Assembly: GCA_003170415.1 (NCBI GenBank)
Contig: PMZJ01000021.1
Location: 1 to 37,610, forward strand
Direction: 5' to 3'
DNA from: Phycisphaerales bacterium
GTDB lineage: Bacteria; Planctomycetota; Phycisphaerae; Sedimentisphaerales; Anaerobacaceae
Length of the DNA: 37,610 nt
Under the pieces are notes generated by a model, which saw nothing but the letters and a program-made list of their open reading frames with translations, was not told the origin of the DNA and did no database searches. How positions within the stretch are numbered: position 1 is the first letter of the stretch; every line of letters starts with the position of its first letter. The position numbers and the translations under genes were made by a program. Positions 23,843-33,005 of this stretch are shown here, one piece after another.

Positions 23843-26800
23843 ATGGAACCTTCGGAAAACAACAAAACTGTGACTGGTAAAAAAACCGGCAAAAAGATAC
23901 TGAAAATCGTGGCTGGCACAGTGGTAACTTTACTTCTGCTTTTGATTGTGCTGGTGGCGTTCGTCGTGCCGGCGTATGTTTCCAGTGAAAGCGCACGCAA
24001 ACTGATACTGTCGAAGGCCAACGCCTCCGGCGCAGGAGTCATCGATTTTGCGAAGCTGTCGATGAGCTGGTTTAAGGGTATCAGCGTCAGCAATATCAGC
24101 TTCAAAAACGCCGACCAGGGCATTTCAGTCGCCGTAAAAGGCGTCTCGACCATGCCCGATTACGGCGCGATGTTGACGGGCAACCTGTCTTTCGGCGAAA
24201 CGGTCATCGATGGGCCGAAAGTGGAAATAGACGTCGATAAAATGAAACAGAACGCCGCTGCCTCCGCCGCTAAACCGGCAGCCAAAAGCAACGCTAATTC
24301 CTCAGCCGGCGTGCCAATCAAAAAAATAGACCTTGTCGTCAGAGATGGGGACATAAAAATAAAAGACAGCCGCGGCTCCGTTGAGATTTCAAATATAAAC
24401 AGCGCGGTGAATTTACGGCCGCCGGGTGAGAAGACAACGCTGGAGATGGGCGCCAGCATCGCCGGGCAGGGCACGACCTCGACGCTAAACGCGAAAGGCG
24501 ATGTGAACCCGGGCAGCAACTGGGACTTCAAAAAGGCAAGCGGAAATATGGCGGTCGAAGTCAACAACCTGAATTTGAGCCAGTTGGAATCGATATTGGC
24601 GATTGCGGGCGTCGATATAGGCGCCAAGGGGATAGTTTCGGCGCATTTGAAGGGCGAGTTGAAACAGGGAGTGATAGAAAACGTCGGCCTTGACGTAACA
24701 GGCAGCGGGCTTGAGATAACGGCCCCGCAGTTAAAAGGGGATAAAATAAAGACCGGCATGCTGAATGTCGCCGTGAAAATGGGCCAGCAGGGAAATCTTG
24801 TCAACGTCGAAAAAATGAGCTTTGCGACCGACTGGCTCAAGGCCGAGGCCAACGGCACAGTGCCGATGAATATGGCGTCTGTTTCGGAATTTATGAAACA
24901 GGGTTCGAAAAACGAATTGAAGGCGAATCTCGAATGCGACCTGCCGGCGGTAGCGGCAATGTTGCCCAAAACGCTCGGCCTCAAAGAACAAACTAAACTG
25001 ACGGGCGGCAAGCTCCTCGGCAGCGTGCAAACCCTCAATGAGTCAGACGCAAAAAAACTCACCGGACAGGTGAGTATCGAAGGTCTCGCGGGGATGGTCG
25101 AAGGCAAACCGATATCGCTTTCCGAGCCGATTCAGGCACAGGTAAAAATATCCGCCGAGGGCGACCAGATAAAATTCGAGAAAGTGGGCGTGTCCTCCGC
25201 GTTCGCGACGGTCAATTGCACGGGCACTATGGATACGTTTAACTACGATGCGCAGATAGACCTCGCCAAACTCGCCAGCGAGTTGGGCCAGTTCGCCGAC
25301 CTCGGTAAATACAAACTCGCCGGCCAGGTCGCAAGCAAAGGACAGATAACCAACAACAGCAAAACCACCATGGTCACCAGTTCGTCGAATATATCGAATC
25401 TAAAGGTAAGTCCCTCGGCTGATATAACTATTAATGAGCCGAATGCCTCGCTCGATGTTATTGCCTCGCTTGACAAACAAACCAACGTTCTTCTGGTGAA
25501 ACAATTGAAGGCCGACACCAGTTTGGGACAGTTCAGCATCAAAGACGGACGCCTCCCGATGGGTAATAACGTCAAAGAGCCGATTTCACTTACCGCCTCC
25601 GTAAAAGGTTTGGACCTCGCCAAAGTCCAGCCATACCTTGTAATGACAAAGGCCATTTCGAAGGACGTGGTGCTCGGCGGCGTGGTCGAGTCGGATATAA
25701 CCGCCGCTTTTAAAGATGGCGGCTACAGAATAACTACCGACACAACAAAAATCACCAACCTGCTGGTGAAGTCCCCCGGCAAAGAGGCCTTTATCCAGAG
25801 TTCCGTCGCTATCGTCCTTGATGCCGAGGTGAACCCGACGACAAAAACAATGGCCGTCAACAACGTCGAGATTACAAGCCCCGACATAAAAATAAAAGCC
25901 AGCTTCCAGCAGAAAATCGAGGGACAAAATAGCTCCATACAGGGAACCGCAAAGCTCGATTACGACTGGAAGACGATTACGGCAATGCTGTCGCCCTTTA
26001 TGCCCGCGGGCCTGACAATCGAAGGTAAACGACAGGACTCGATTAGTTTTGCGAGCAAATATCCCACAAAAGACGCTAACCAGATGCTCGCCAACCTCAA
26101 CGCCCAGGCCAAAGTCGGTTTCGACAAGGTTGGTTATATGGGGCTCAGCGTCGGCACAACCAATGTGGATATAAAAGTAGATAAGGGTTTGATGACCATT
26201 GCGCCGTTCACCTCCGTCGTCAACAACGGCCAGCTTAATTTCGGCGGCTCAGCCGATTTCAAACAAAAACCCGCCATTTTCAGAACGCCCGGCCCGATGA
26301 ACATAATCAAGGACGTTCAGATAAACAAGGAAATGGCTAACAAACTCCTCGCGAAAGTTAACCCCGTCTTCTTAGACGTATCAAGTATTACCGGCACCGC
26401 CAATTTCCAGTGCGACCAGTTGGCTGTGCCGATAAACGGCGGCAAACCGGAAGACGCCAATATCGCGGGCACAATCTCGCTTACACAGGTCAAAATGCAG
26501 TCAACGGGATTGATGGGCGCGATATTGACCGCCACCGGCACATCGGATGGACAATTGATTACGCTTCACCCCACGCCTTTCACCGTCAGAAACGGCTTCG
26601 TTAAATATCCCAATATGCAGATGGATATCGGCACTATGCCAATCAACTTCAGCGGCAGTGTACCCATCGACCCCAACAGAAAAATAGAAAGTTTCAGCGT
26701 TACTCTGCCGGTCAGCGCAACCGGCAAGCTGGTCAAGAGCGGCTCGCAGAGAATAACCGCCTATGTCAAAGGAACGCCCAATAATCCCAAGCTCGACCTG

Positions 26801-26872
26801 GGAAAGATGCTTCAGGATCAGGCCGTCCAGACGGGCCTGGAGCTTTTGATGCAGGGTGCCCTCAAAAAGTAA
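23843..26872 (+). CDS. AsmA-like envelope protein
   Basis: 1009 residues: cytoplasmic basic start, one membrane helix (about 18-42), then a very long periplasmic part of repeated beta-strand segments typical of AsmA/DUF748-type proteins. Family-like pieces are the opening KLSMSWFKGISVSNISF, the recurring GxVxxxxAxxKDGGYRI-type units, and the end PKLDLGKMLQDQAV. AsmA-like proteins bridge the inner and outer membranes and are linked to phospholipid transport. The exact subfamily is uncertain. It is followed at 34 bases by a YihY-like membrane protein, a plausible envelope operon. G+C is similar to housekeeping neighbours. Confidence 0.8.
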   Translation: MEPSENNKTVTGKKTGKKILKIVAGTVVTLLLLLIVLVAFVVPAYVSSESARKLILSKANASGAGVIDFAKLSMSWFKGISVSNISFKNADQGISVAVKGVSTMPDYGAMLTGNLSFGETVIDGPKVEIDVDKMKQNAAASAAKPAAKSNANSSAGVPIKKIDLVVRDGDIKIKDSRGSVEISNINSAVNLRPPGEKTTLEMGASIAGQGTTSTLNAKGDVNPGSNWDFKKASGNMAVEVNNLNLSQLESILAIAGVDIGAKGIVSAHLKGELKQGVIENVGLDVTGSGLEITAPQLKGDKIKTGMLNVAVKMGQQGNLVNVEKMSFATDWLKAEANGTVPMNMASVSEFMKQGSKNELKANLECDLPAVAAMLPKTLGLKEQTKLTGGKLLGSVQTLNESDAKKLTGQVSIEGLAGMVEGKPISLSEPIQAQVKISAEGDQIKFEKVGVSSAFATVNCTGTMDTFNYDAQIDLAKLASELGQFADLGKYKLAGQVASKGQITNNSKTTMVTSSSNISNLKVSPSADITINEPNASLDVIASLDKQTNVLLVKQLKADTSLGQFSIKDGRLPMGNNVKEPISLTASVKGLDLAKVQPYLVMTKAISKDVVLGGVVESDITAAFKDGGYRITTDTTKITNLLVKSPGKEAFIQSSVAIVLDAEVNPTTKTMAVNNVEITSPDIKIKASFQQKIEGQNSSIQGTAKLDYDWKTITAMLSPFMPAGLTIEGKRQDSISFASKYPTKDANQMLANLNAQAKVGFDKVGYMGLSVGTTNVDIKVDKGLMTIAPFTSVVNNGQLNFGGSADFKQKPAIFRTPGPMNIIKDVQINKEMANKLLAKVNPVFLDVSSITGTANFQCDQLAVPINGGKPEDANIAGTISLTQVKMQSTGLMGAILTATGTSDGQLITLHPTPFTVRNGFVKYPNMQMDIGTMPINFSGSVPIDPNRKIESFSVTLPVSATGKLVKSGSQRITAYVKGTPNNPKLDLGKMLQDQAVQTGLELLMQGALKK

Positions 26873-26906
26873 ACGAATAGTAACTCAGGCCGGAAGGTAC
26901 TAAAAT

Positions 26907-28232
26907 ATGTTTGATAAGGTCTTGTCAACCCCGACAGCCCATGTCGGCAGAATCGGCCGATTCGCCATTTTTCAAATCAAACTTTGGATTCACTGTTTTC
27001 GACTGCTCAAAAAAAACCGCTCAGGCCAGCAGGCCGCGGCGCTGTCGTATTACACAATGTTCGGCCTTGTCCCGCTGGCGGTGGTGATGCTGATGGTCTT
27101 CCAGTTCCTCCCAGCTTATAAAAACACCGGCCAGAAAATCAAGGACGCCGTTTATTCGCAACTGCACCTTTCCACAATCGAATACCCCAACCCCGCAGAC
27201 CCCAATTCCAACATAAAACTAACCGACAATCTCGACGCCATCGTCGCCAAGGTTTTTGCCGGGTTCAATCAGGGAACAATCGCTATTTTGGGCGCGGTGC
27301 TGATTATATTTGCGGCTTTGATGATGCTGCTGACTATCGAGGGGGCGTTTGACCAAATCTGGGGCGTCGGCAGAGGCAGAAGCATCGTCCACAGGATAGT
27401 CAATTACTGGGCGCTGTTGACTCTTGGCCCCCTGCTCCTTGCTACCGCGATATACGTCGCCACCAAATACGCAGCCATCAACCAGATACAAAAAACCGTC
27501 CTCTCACATACGGCCCCCGTCGTGGTCTCATACTTAGCGTCAGTCGCCGGGTTTTTCCTGCTCTATCTTCTTTTGCCGAATACAAAGGTAAAGGTGCGGG
27601 CGGCGATTTGGGGAGCGGTTATCGCTGCCCTTGTCTGGATGTTCGCCAAATGGGGATTCAAACTCTATGTCGTAAAATTCATCCCCTATAACGAGGTTTA
27701 CGGAGTCCTCGGCCTCATACCCCTCGGTGTATTCTGGATTTATCTTAGCTGGTTTATTGTCCTCTTCGGCCTTCAGCTCACATATACCACTCAGCACATA
27801 AGCTCTCTCGATGCCGCTGAAATCGCCGCCGCACAAAAACAGGAAGATTATTTTATCGCTAACGACCTGACCATAATGAATATGGTAGGCGAAATCGCCT
27901 CCGCCTTTAAGGCAGGCGACGGCGCTGTCGAAGCGGGAACAATTTCGAACAAACTCAATATGCCGCCCGAATTCGCGGAAAAGGTCCTCTCGCACTTAGT
28001 GGCAAGGGGCATTTTAATACGGGTATCCGAACCGAAGGACGGCTTCCTGCCCGCCAAATCTCCTGACGATATGAAACTCTCCGAAATCGCCGCCGCCATC
28101 TCGCTGGCGGGCTTTGGCCAGTCGGCGGACGCGCCCGCGGGCCTGCGAAAGGTCGCCCGGTCACAGCAGGAAATGTTCTCGCAATTCAACGTCACGCAGC
28201 TTATTCGCAACGAAGACGACCAGGCCGGTTAA
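26907..28232 (+). CDS. YihY/BrkB-family membrane protein with C-terminal winged-helix-like extension
   Basis: 441 residues. The first 300 form a YihY (formerly RNase BN/BrkB) core with six membrane helices: AAALSYYTMFGLVPLAVVM, ALMMLLTIEGAFDQIWGV, later segments and GLIPLGVFWIYLSWFIVLFG. Its function is unsettled; the family was wrongly called RNase BN. Residues about 310-441 form a soluble tail with IASAFKAGDGAVEAGTIS and FAEKVLSHLVARGILIRVSE, which looks like a winged helix-turn-helix, as in some longer homologues. The start follows GGAAGG. Its stop TAA and the LysE-type stop interlock in the palindrome TTAA (28229-28232), so the two converge without any terminator between them. Confidence 0.85.
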   Translation: MFDKVLSTPTAHVGRIGRFAIFQIKLWIHCFRLLKKNRSGQQAAALSYYTMFGLVPLAVVMLMVFQFLPAYKNTGQKIKDAVYSQLHLSTIEYPNPADPNSNIKLTDNLDAIVAKVFAGFNQGTIAILGAVLIIFAALMMLLTIEGAFDQIWGVGRGRSIVHRIVNYWALLTLGPLLLATAIYVATKYAAINQIQKTVLSHTAPVVVSYLASVAGFFLLYLLLPNTKVKVRAAIWGAVIAALVWMFAKWGFKLYVVKFIPYNEVYGVLGLIPLGVFWIYLSWFIVLFGLQLTYTTQHISSLDAAEIAAAQKQEDYFIANDLTIMNMVGEIASAFKAGDGAVEAGTISNKLNMPPEFAEKVLSHLVARGILIRVSEPKDGFLPAKSPDDMKLSEIAAAISLAGFGQSADAPAGLRKVARSQQEMFSQFNVTQLIRNEDDQAG

Positions 28233-28852
28233 GCAATCAGCATCACACCGGCTTTATAGAGGAAGAATAAGCCAAAGAAGAGCATTGCGATGGCGCAGAC
28301 CTGCATAACTCGCCGTTGGACTTTCGGCCCAAACAGCGTCGTGCCGTGAAAACTCGCCAATGACAACGCCGTAACCCAGAGTAAATCGACTAACCAGTGA
28401 ACAATCGCGAACAACGCGAAAGCATGCAGGCCGAATTTTGTCGCAGTGATTGCCAGCCCCAGCCCCACAGTCGCCCACCATATCAGAAAATACGGATTAG
28501 ATACCGTTAAAACTATTCCTGCCAGAATCGGCTTGTCTTTTCTTGCGCCGGCCTGAACAGCCACGGGATGCGAAGCCGTTTTGAACATCCCGTATGCCAT
28601 ATAAAGCAGGGCAAAACCACCTGCGATACCAATGATTATTTGTGACGAGGTCTTTTGAAAAATCGTGCCGAGACCCAGAATAATCAAAACCATCAGGGGA
28701 AACTCGACGATGCCGTGCCCTACTGCCAGCAATGACCCGGCCCATCGGTTGCGTGTCCCCATCGTAATCGCCGTCGCCGTAACAGGCCCCGGCTGCATCG
28801 CTCCCGATATCGAAATGATAAACACCTGAATTAAAAATAAAACTAGCGCCAT
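28229..28852 (-). CDS. LysE/RhtB-family exporter
   Basis: 207 residues with about six membrane helices. ISGAMQPGPVTATAI near the N-terminus is the LysE/RhtB signature, and SNPYFLIWWATVG is the second conserved motif. Members export amino acids or related small molecules using the proton gradient; the substrate here is unknown. On the minus strand it is preceded by the transposase at 28889-29368 and probably once lay directly downstream of yjbQ, since a copy of the yjbQ end remains just upstream (28866-28886). No clear ribosome site (AGTAGGCGAT nearby). Confidence 0.88.
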   Translation of the reverse strand: MALVLFLIQVFIISISGAMQPGPVTATAITMGTRNRWAGSLLAVGHGIVEFPLMVLIILGLGTIFQKTSSQIIIGIAGGFALLYMAYGMFKTASHPVAVQAGARKDKPILAGIVLTVSNPYFLIWWATVGLGLAITATKFGLHAFALFAIVHWLVDLLWVTALSLASFHGTTLFGPKVQRRVMQVCAIAMLFFGLFFLYKAGVMLIA

Positions 28853-28865
28853 TACCCGTATCGCC

Positions 28866-28886
28866 TACTCTCCGATGATTTTAACC
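28866..28886 (-). repeat. Copy of the yjbQ gene end (direct repeat, distal)
   Basis: 21 bases matching 29434-29454 at 19 positions. Read on the minus strand it encodes VKIIGE and a stop. Its differences from the yjbQ copy are synonymous, or swap one stop codon for another. Confidence 0.75.
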
Positions 28887-28915
28887 GGTTAGCCCCCGAC
28901 TTTACGCCGGGGGTT
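28887..28915 (-). repeat. REP hairpin at the 3' side of the transposase
   Basis: Arms CCCCCG(A)C (28893-28900) and G(C)CGGGGG (28906-28913) around loop TTTAC. The outward foot is GGTTAG. On the minus strand it reads as the same design as 29402-29431. The last codons and stop of the transposase lie inside it. Confidence 0.8.
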
Positions 28916-29368
28916 ATCCTCTTCGTCCTGCCTTCGCACATACGATATTTTCTGCATCAATTCTGTTTCACTAAAACAAAATCGCTTGTCAAATCCGCGA
29001 GTCCACAGCTTTCCGCCAAATCCTGCTTCGTGCAGCGCCAAACGCGCTGCGTTCTTATAGTGACTCACTACTTTTTCTATTGGTAATTCGTTGTAGTTAA
29101 CTACCAAATGTATGTGATTACTGAATACCGACATCGCGTAAATGGTCTGCCCGAGTATTTTTGCTTCTTCCGTTATCGCTTGCCTCACGATATTTTTGCC
29201 AACGGTATTCAGTTTAAACTGTGGCGACTTAAGCTGTGCTTTATTCGCCAATTCCAGCGCAGGGCTTGCAGGCAAAACTTTCGAGTCATTCACGTATCCT
29301 TGATTATCGCCCTGTAACCAACTGCCATACGTGGTCCACGTGAGCATATACCCTATCAATCTTTTCAT
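28889..29368 (-). CDS. REP-associated tyrosine transposase (RAYT, Y1_Tnp/IS200-like)
   Basis: About 159 residues from the ATG at 29368. An in-frame TTG at 29380 is possible but its ribosome site is too close. The HUH motif SNHIHLVV (His85, His87) and the catalytic tyrosine in VSHYKNAAR (Tyr104) are intact, followed by the family WTRGFDKRFCF and ELMQKISYVRRQ. These enzymes cut and move single-stranded REP hairpins. Two hairpins of one design flank the gene with feet outward, and its C-terminal NPRRKVGG is encoded by one of them. It probably still has activity, as no frameshift is seen. It separates yjbQ from the LysE-type gene. Confidence 0.88.
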   Translation of the reverse strand: MKRLIGYMLTWTTYGSWLQGDNQGYVNDSKVLPASPALELANKAQLKSPQFKLNTVGKNIVRQAITEEAKILGQTIYAMSVFSNHIHLVVNYNELPIEKVVSHYKNAARLALHEAGFGGKLWTRGFDKRFCFSETELMQKISYVRRQDEEDNPRRKVGG

Positions 29369-29401
29369 AGAATTAACCAAATCCTAAAATAACAACAAAT
29401 T

Positions 29402-29431
29402 AAACCCGCAGGATAAACCTGCGGGCTAACC
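29402..29431 (+). repeat. REP hairpin at the 5' side of the transposase
   Basis: Perfect 8-bp stem CCCGCAGG (29405-29412), loop ATAAA, CCTGCGGG (29418-29425), outward foot CTAACC. It shares loop and foot with 28887-28915 and 12299-12326. Confidence 0.88.
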
Positions 29432-29432
29432 T

Positions 29433-29849
29433 TTACTCCCCGATAATTTTAACCAGCGCTCGTTTCTTTCTTTTGCCGTCAAACTCGCCGTAAAAAATCT
29501 GCTCCCAGGGTCCGAAGTCCAGTTTGCCGTTGGTAATCGCGACGACAATCTCCCGGCCCATAATAGTTCGCTTCAAATGTGCGTCGGCGTTGTCCTCGCT
29601 GCCGTTATGGTGATACTGTGAATACGGCTTCTCAGGCGCAAGCTTTTCCAGCCACGTCTCGAAATCCTGGTGCAGACCCGGCTCATCGTCATTGATAAAA
29701 ATCGACGCGGTAATGTGCATCGCATTGACTAAGCACATACCTTCCTTGATGCCCGATTCAGCCACGCACTGTTCAATTTCGCCGGTGATATTGATAAAGT
29801 CCCTGCGATGAGGCGTATTGAACCAAAGCTCTTTTCTGTAGGTTTTCAT
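29433..29849 (-). CDS. YjbQ/UPF0047-family protein
   Basis: 138 residues, the normal size of this family, which forms small trimers. Members have been given secondary thiamine-phosphate synthase activity, but the main role is unclear. Conserved pieces are [23 protein letters not shown] (quoted in part: the histidine motif is [11 protein letters not shown]), [15 protein letters not shown] and [28 protein letters not shown] (key part [16 protein letters not shown]). Histidines in these motifs likely bind metal and substrate. Starts after GGAG. The last codons (VKIIGE stop) are duplicated beyond the transposase. Confidence 0.93.
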   Translation of the reverse strand: MKTYRKELWFNTPHRRDFINITGEIEQCVAESGIKEGMCLVNAMHITASIFINDDEPGLHQDFETWLEKLAPEKPYSQYHHNGSEDNADAHLKRTIMGREIVVAITNGKLDFGPWEQIFYGEFDGKRKKRALVKIIGE

Positions 29850-29906
29850 AACTTTTTGCTCCAGCAGGCCTGTGATTTGCTGATTTAGAGTGTAATGGGT
29901 TCTCTT

Positions 29907-32408
29907 TCAATGTTCCACCTGATTTATCCACCAGACTGGAGGTTCTTGTGGTTTCATTAGGTCTTGTCTGTTTGATCTCGAAAAGTTAATCCTATTTTCA
30001 CTTACTCTTTTTCCGATGATGCAATTTTTTAACATTCCTGATTCGTATTCGGCAACATGAAGAACATTCTCCGCTTTGTTAAACATACGCTCTCGGTAAG
30101 CAGATTCATTCACTTTCAATAAATCACGCCAAGAATCTGCTTGTCCAGTGGTGGAAGCCCAGTAATCTTGATTTGCACTGCCAGCAATATGTTCGAATGT
30201 GCCATCGCCTGACTTTGTAACTGTTTTTACCCAGTTAATCTTTGGCAAAGAGTTCCGATAACCAGAACCACCTGATTGAGTTCTGCTCCTAATCCAATTT
30301 TTTGAGTCACTCATTAATAGCCAGTCTGTCTCTGTATTTTTGATAATCCCTTTAAATTCCTCCAATCTGGGACTTGTTGATGTTCTTTTGATATTAAAAT
30401 GTTCGGGTTCCAAGTTAATTCCTCCCCCGATTTCGGTAACGCTTAAAACGGAACTGTCGAGTTGATTGTAGACAGCAATATCACGGTTGACTTCTGCCAA
30501 AAGAGAATTATATTGGTCAACAAGGCGATTGTGTAGGTCATATAGGTCATCGCTGCTAGAATCAGTAATTTTAGCTTTGAGTTCGTCTATCTGTTGCTCA
30601 AGTTTGCCCAACTCAACTTCTCCCTTGTCAATTTCCGATTTATATTTTCCAGCAAGAGGTGACAAGGACACTTCAACATCATTCAAAGCATACTCAGCAA
30701 GTGCTTTCAAATCCTCTTTAGTCTCTATTATTTCTCTTACTTGTTTTTCGCCACGTACTGTCATTATATTAATTGCTTCTGATTGAAACATTGCCACAGA
30801 ATCTTCACTAATGTTATTCTTGCGACAAAGAAATTTCGCCAGATTACTTGAATTCCCAAAATACTCCTTGACCGTTTTGTCAAGTATGGGGCTTAGAAAA
30901 ACTACCTTTGAATTATTTTTAACACTTTCTTCGTCCAAATTGCCAGAGTCAGTACATGAAACTAGTGATGCTACTACCAGTTGTGTCTTTTCTCTTTCTG
31001 TGCTGAATACTGGCAACTCGACCGATAACAAAGCATCCAAGTCGAGCCTGCTTGTATTTGCCTTTTTGAGCCAACTACAAATACCCATCAATCGACCAAC
31101 TGACCGTAATTCACGCAGTTCAGGATATGCGTCTGCATACTGTGAATAATTCCGGTTTAAATGCTGAATATTGCTCAGAATGCTGGGTGACAGCGTTGCT
31201 TTCTTTTTTCTTTCAAAATCTTCTATTGATGAAAAGTCTTCTTTGCTGCGTTCTGCATCAGCGGTAAATTGTGGATTTGTTATTCTCGCGTAGCTGTAAT
31301 CGAAATCTGATTCTACTTCCACAGATTCTGGATAAAACCAAAATCTTGTTCCAATCCATTTACCTTTTTCGGCCGCGAAATGCTTGTCCAGTAAATCTCT
31401 CTCAGCACCTGTTAGAAAAGATGGAACAAATTTTCGTGTGTAGCCCCTTAAGTCTTCAAAAGAAGTAGGGTCTAAACCACTTGTAATAGTTTTGAATCGC
31501 TTATCAGCCTGTAACCCTACCGCCCCTATTCTTGTGTCTTCCAAAAAACCTCCAAAGTTTACGGTGACTTTCGTAGGGTCTTTATGTCGGTCCAAGCTTA
31601 TATAAGCATCATTATAACCTGCGTGAAATGCTGCTCTATAAGCAACTGCGAAATCCGCAAGGGAAACGGGATAGCCCGCAAGCGTTTCTTTCGGCCCTTC
31701 TTTCGCATAAAGAATTAGTCCTTGCTTTTCATCCAATTTGGCTCCTTCAAGTTGCCCTTTCTTGTTGAAGAATTCTTCCAGGCCAACTAAATCCAATGGA
31801 ACAGTTCCTTGGGGAGCCGAGAAACTCGATGCTTTTACGGTGTAGGACTCGAGATTTAATTCCAGTTCAGAAGACCGATAGTTGTTTTTGTAGGCAAAAA
31901 CTTCAACAAATAGATTAGAGCCATCCGCTGGCAACATCGCACGTAGGCAATGTCGAATTACAGAGTAGTTTGCTTTATATGCTTCTTCGGGATTCTCCCC
32001 GAGCAGGAAAAAGCGAGCATGATTGTTGCTATCTGTGGCCGCAAAAATTTGGCCGTTGCGAAATATTGCAACCCACGCTGGTTGCTTTGCACCAACTGGA
32101 TAAAAGTCAATAACATTACGGTAGGGAATCGGATCGCGGCCGAAGGTCATTTCAATTGATGGTTGTAACAGATACGAATACTTATCAACAAACGGCTGAA
32201 CAATGCCTCTTTTCCCTGTATCCTTTTCTGTATCCTGTAGTTCTGCACCTACTGTTTCACCAGTATGCGTTATCGCATTCTTATCAAGTAAATCGAGATA
32301 ACTTATCGTTATCCATTTTGTTGATTTTATAGGATCAGGTGAGGTGGCATAGGCCGGGATAATTGCCAGTAAGACAAACATAAGAACCACTGCTAACTTA
32401 TTGGGCAT
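29907..32408 (-). CDS. Large secreted protein of unknown function
   Basis: 833 residues with a clear signal peptide (MPNKLAVVLMFVLLAIIPAYA). The N-terminal two thirds are globular, with phrases such as DAYISLDRHKDPTKVTVNFGG (key part SLDRHKDPTKVTVNFGG) and WIGTRFWFYPESVEVESDFD that recall a planctomycete/verrucomicrobial DUF1598-type family; this is from memory and unverified. A coiled coil spans about residues 575-640 (KGEVELGKLEQQIDELKAK). The last 180 residues are polar. G+C is lower than that of neighbours (26 of 60 on the line at 30961). The start follows GGAGAAG behind a good promoter. yjbQ lies 57 bases downstream. Confidence 0.75.
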   Translation of the reverse strand: MPNKLAVVLMFVLLAIIPAYATSPDPIKSTKWITISYLDLLDKNAITHTGETVGAELQDTEKDTGKRGIVQPFVDKYSYLLQPSIEMTFGRDPIPYRNVIDFYPVGAKQPAWVAIFRNGQIFAATDSNNHARFFLLGENPEEAYKANYSVIRHCLRAMLPADGSNLFVEVFAYKNNYRSSELELNLESYTVKASSFSAPQGTVPLDLVGLEEFFNKKGQLEGAKLDEKQGLILYAKEGPKETLAGYPVSLADFAVAYRAAFHAGYNDAYISLDRHKDPTKVTVNFGGFLEDTRIGAVGLQADKRFKTITSGLDPTSFEDLRGYTRKFVPSFLTGAERDLLDKHFAAEKGKWIGTRFWFYPESVEVESDFDYSYARITNPQFTADAERSKEDFSSIEDFERKKKATLSPSILSNIQHLNRNYSQYADAYPELRELRSVGRLMGICSWLKKANTSRLDLDALLSVELPVFSTEREKTQLVVASLVSCTDSGNLDEESVKNNSKVVFLSPILDKTVKEYFGNSSNLAKFLCRKNNISEDSVAMFQSEAINIMTVRGEKQVREIIETKEDLKALAEYALNDVEVSLSPLAGKYKSEIDKGEVELGKLEQQIDELKAKITDSSSDDLYDLHNRLVDQYNSLLAEVNRDIAVYNQLDSSVLSVTEIGGGINLEPEHFNIKRTSTSPRLEEFKGIIKNTETDWLLMSDSKNWIRSRTQSGGSGYRNSLPKINWVKTVTKSGDGTFEHIAGSANQDYWASTTGQADSWRDLLKVNESAYRERMFNKAENVLHVAEYESGMLKNCIIGKRVSENRINFSRSNRQDLMKPQEPPVWWINQVEH

Positions 32409-32438
32409 AGCTTCTTCTCCTGAAAAGTTTATAAGAAT

Positions 32439-32467
32439 ATTATGTTATAAACATAGCTAATAGTCAA
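32439..32467 (-). promoter_or_regulatory. Promoter of the large secreted-protein gene
   Basis: On the minus strand TTGACT (32467-32462), 17-base spacer, CATAAT (32444-32439), about 30 bases before the ATG. Confidence 0.65.
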
Positions 32468-32647
32468 TCTTCCGACCTTATTAAAAATCTGTGTTATTTG
32501 CTCGGCTTCAAGGAAGGGTGGCATGTTTCTTGCAACCCTGCGGACGAAAACAAATCCTGCGTCTAAGCTCGCTTAAAGAGCAGGATTTTTTGAGTACGCC
32601 AAGCCGGGCACACGGAGCGAAGCGACGAGCCCGCTTCGGAAAAGCAG

Positions 32648-32900
32648 TGTTAATCCGTGTAAATCCGTGTCTGAAAAAAAATCTTTGTGACCTCTGTGCT
32701 CTCTGTGGCTAATAAAAAACCAGCGAAATCTGCGTAATCAGCGTCTAAAATAAATCCGCCTGCCCTGCGTAGCCGCTTCGGCGAAGAAGGGTGTAATCTG
32801 TGCAATCTGTGGCAAAAAAATAATTCTCTGTGTGCTCTGCGTCCTCTGCGGCTAAAAATAATCCGTGAGAATCCGTGTCAATCCGTGGTTGTAAATTAGA
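32648..32900. repeat. Block of degenerate 9-11-bp repeats
   Basis: Consecutive words of the forms 'aatccgtgt', 'ctctgtgctctctgtggc', 'aatctgcgtaatcagcgtc', 'aatctgtgcaatctgtggc' and 'ctgcgtcctctgcggc'. The same vocabulary recurs at 5229-5282, 6338-6375 and 37497-37560 in either orientation. No terminator or promoter function is evident. Confidence 0.8.
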
Positions 32901-33005
32901 TTGACCAAAGCCGCGTAATCTGTGATTATATTCCCCGGGTTTAACGACCTCGCTTGTTGCGGAGGGGGTCTTGGGGTCGAAGTTTGTCTGATAAGGGCCA
33001 AACGA

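Larger units (their letters stand above)
32409..33005. other. Intergenic region with promoter and dispersed repeats
   Basis: About 600 bases. It holds the promoter of the 833-residue gene (32439-32467), a stretch resembling 'cggagcgaagcgacgagc' linker sequence (32610-32640), the repeat block 32648-32900, and a possible ribosome site for the sigma factor (AAGGG). The open frames seen here on either strand are repeat translations, not genes. Confidence 0.65.

Noticed and set aside
32648..32900. CRISPR array
   Set aside because: Repeats are too short and degenerate, without constant repeats and unique spacers; no cas genes.
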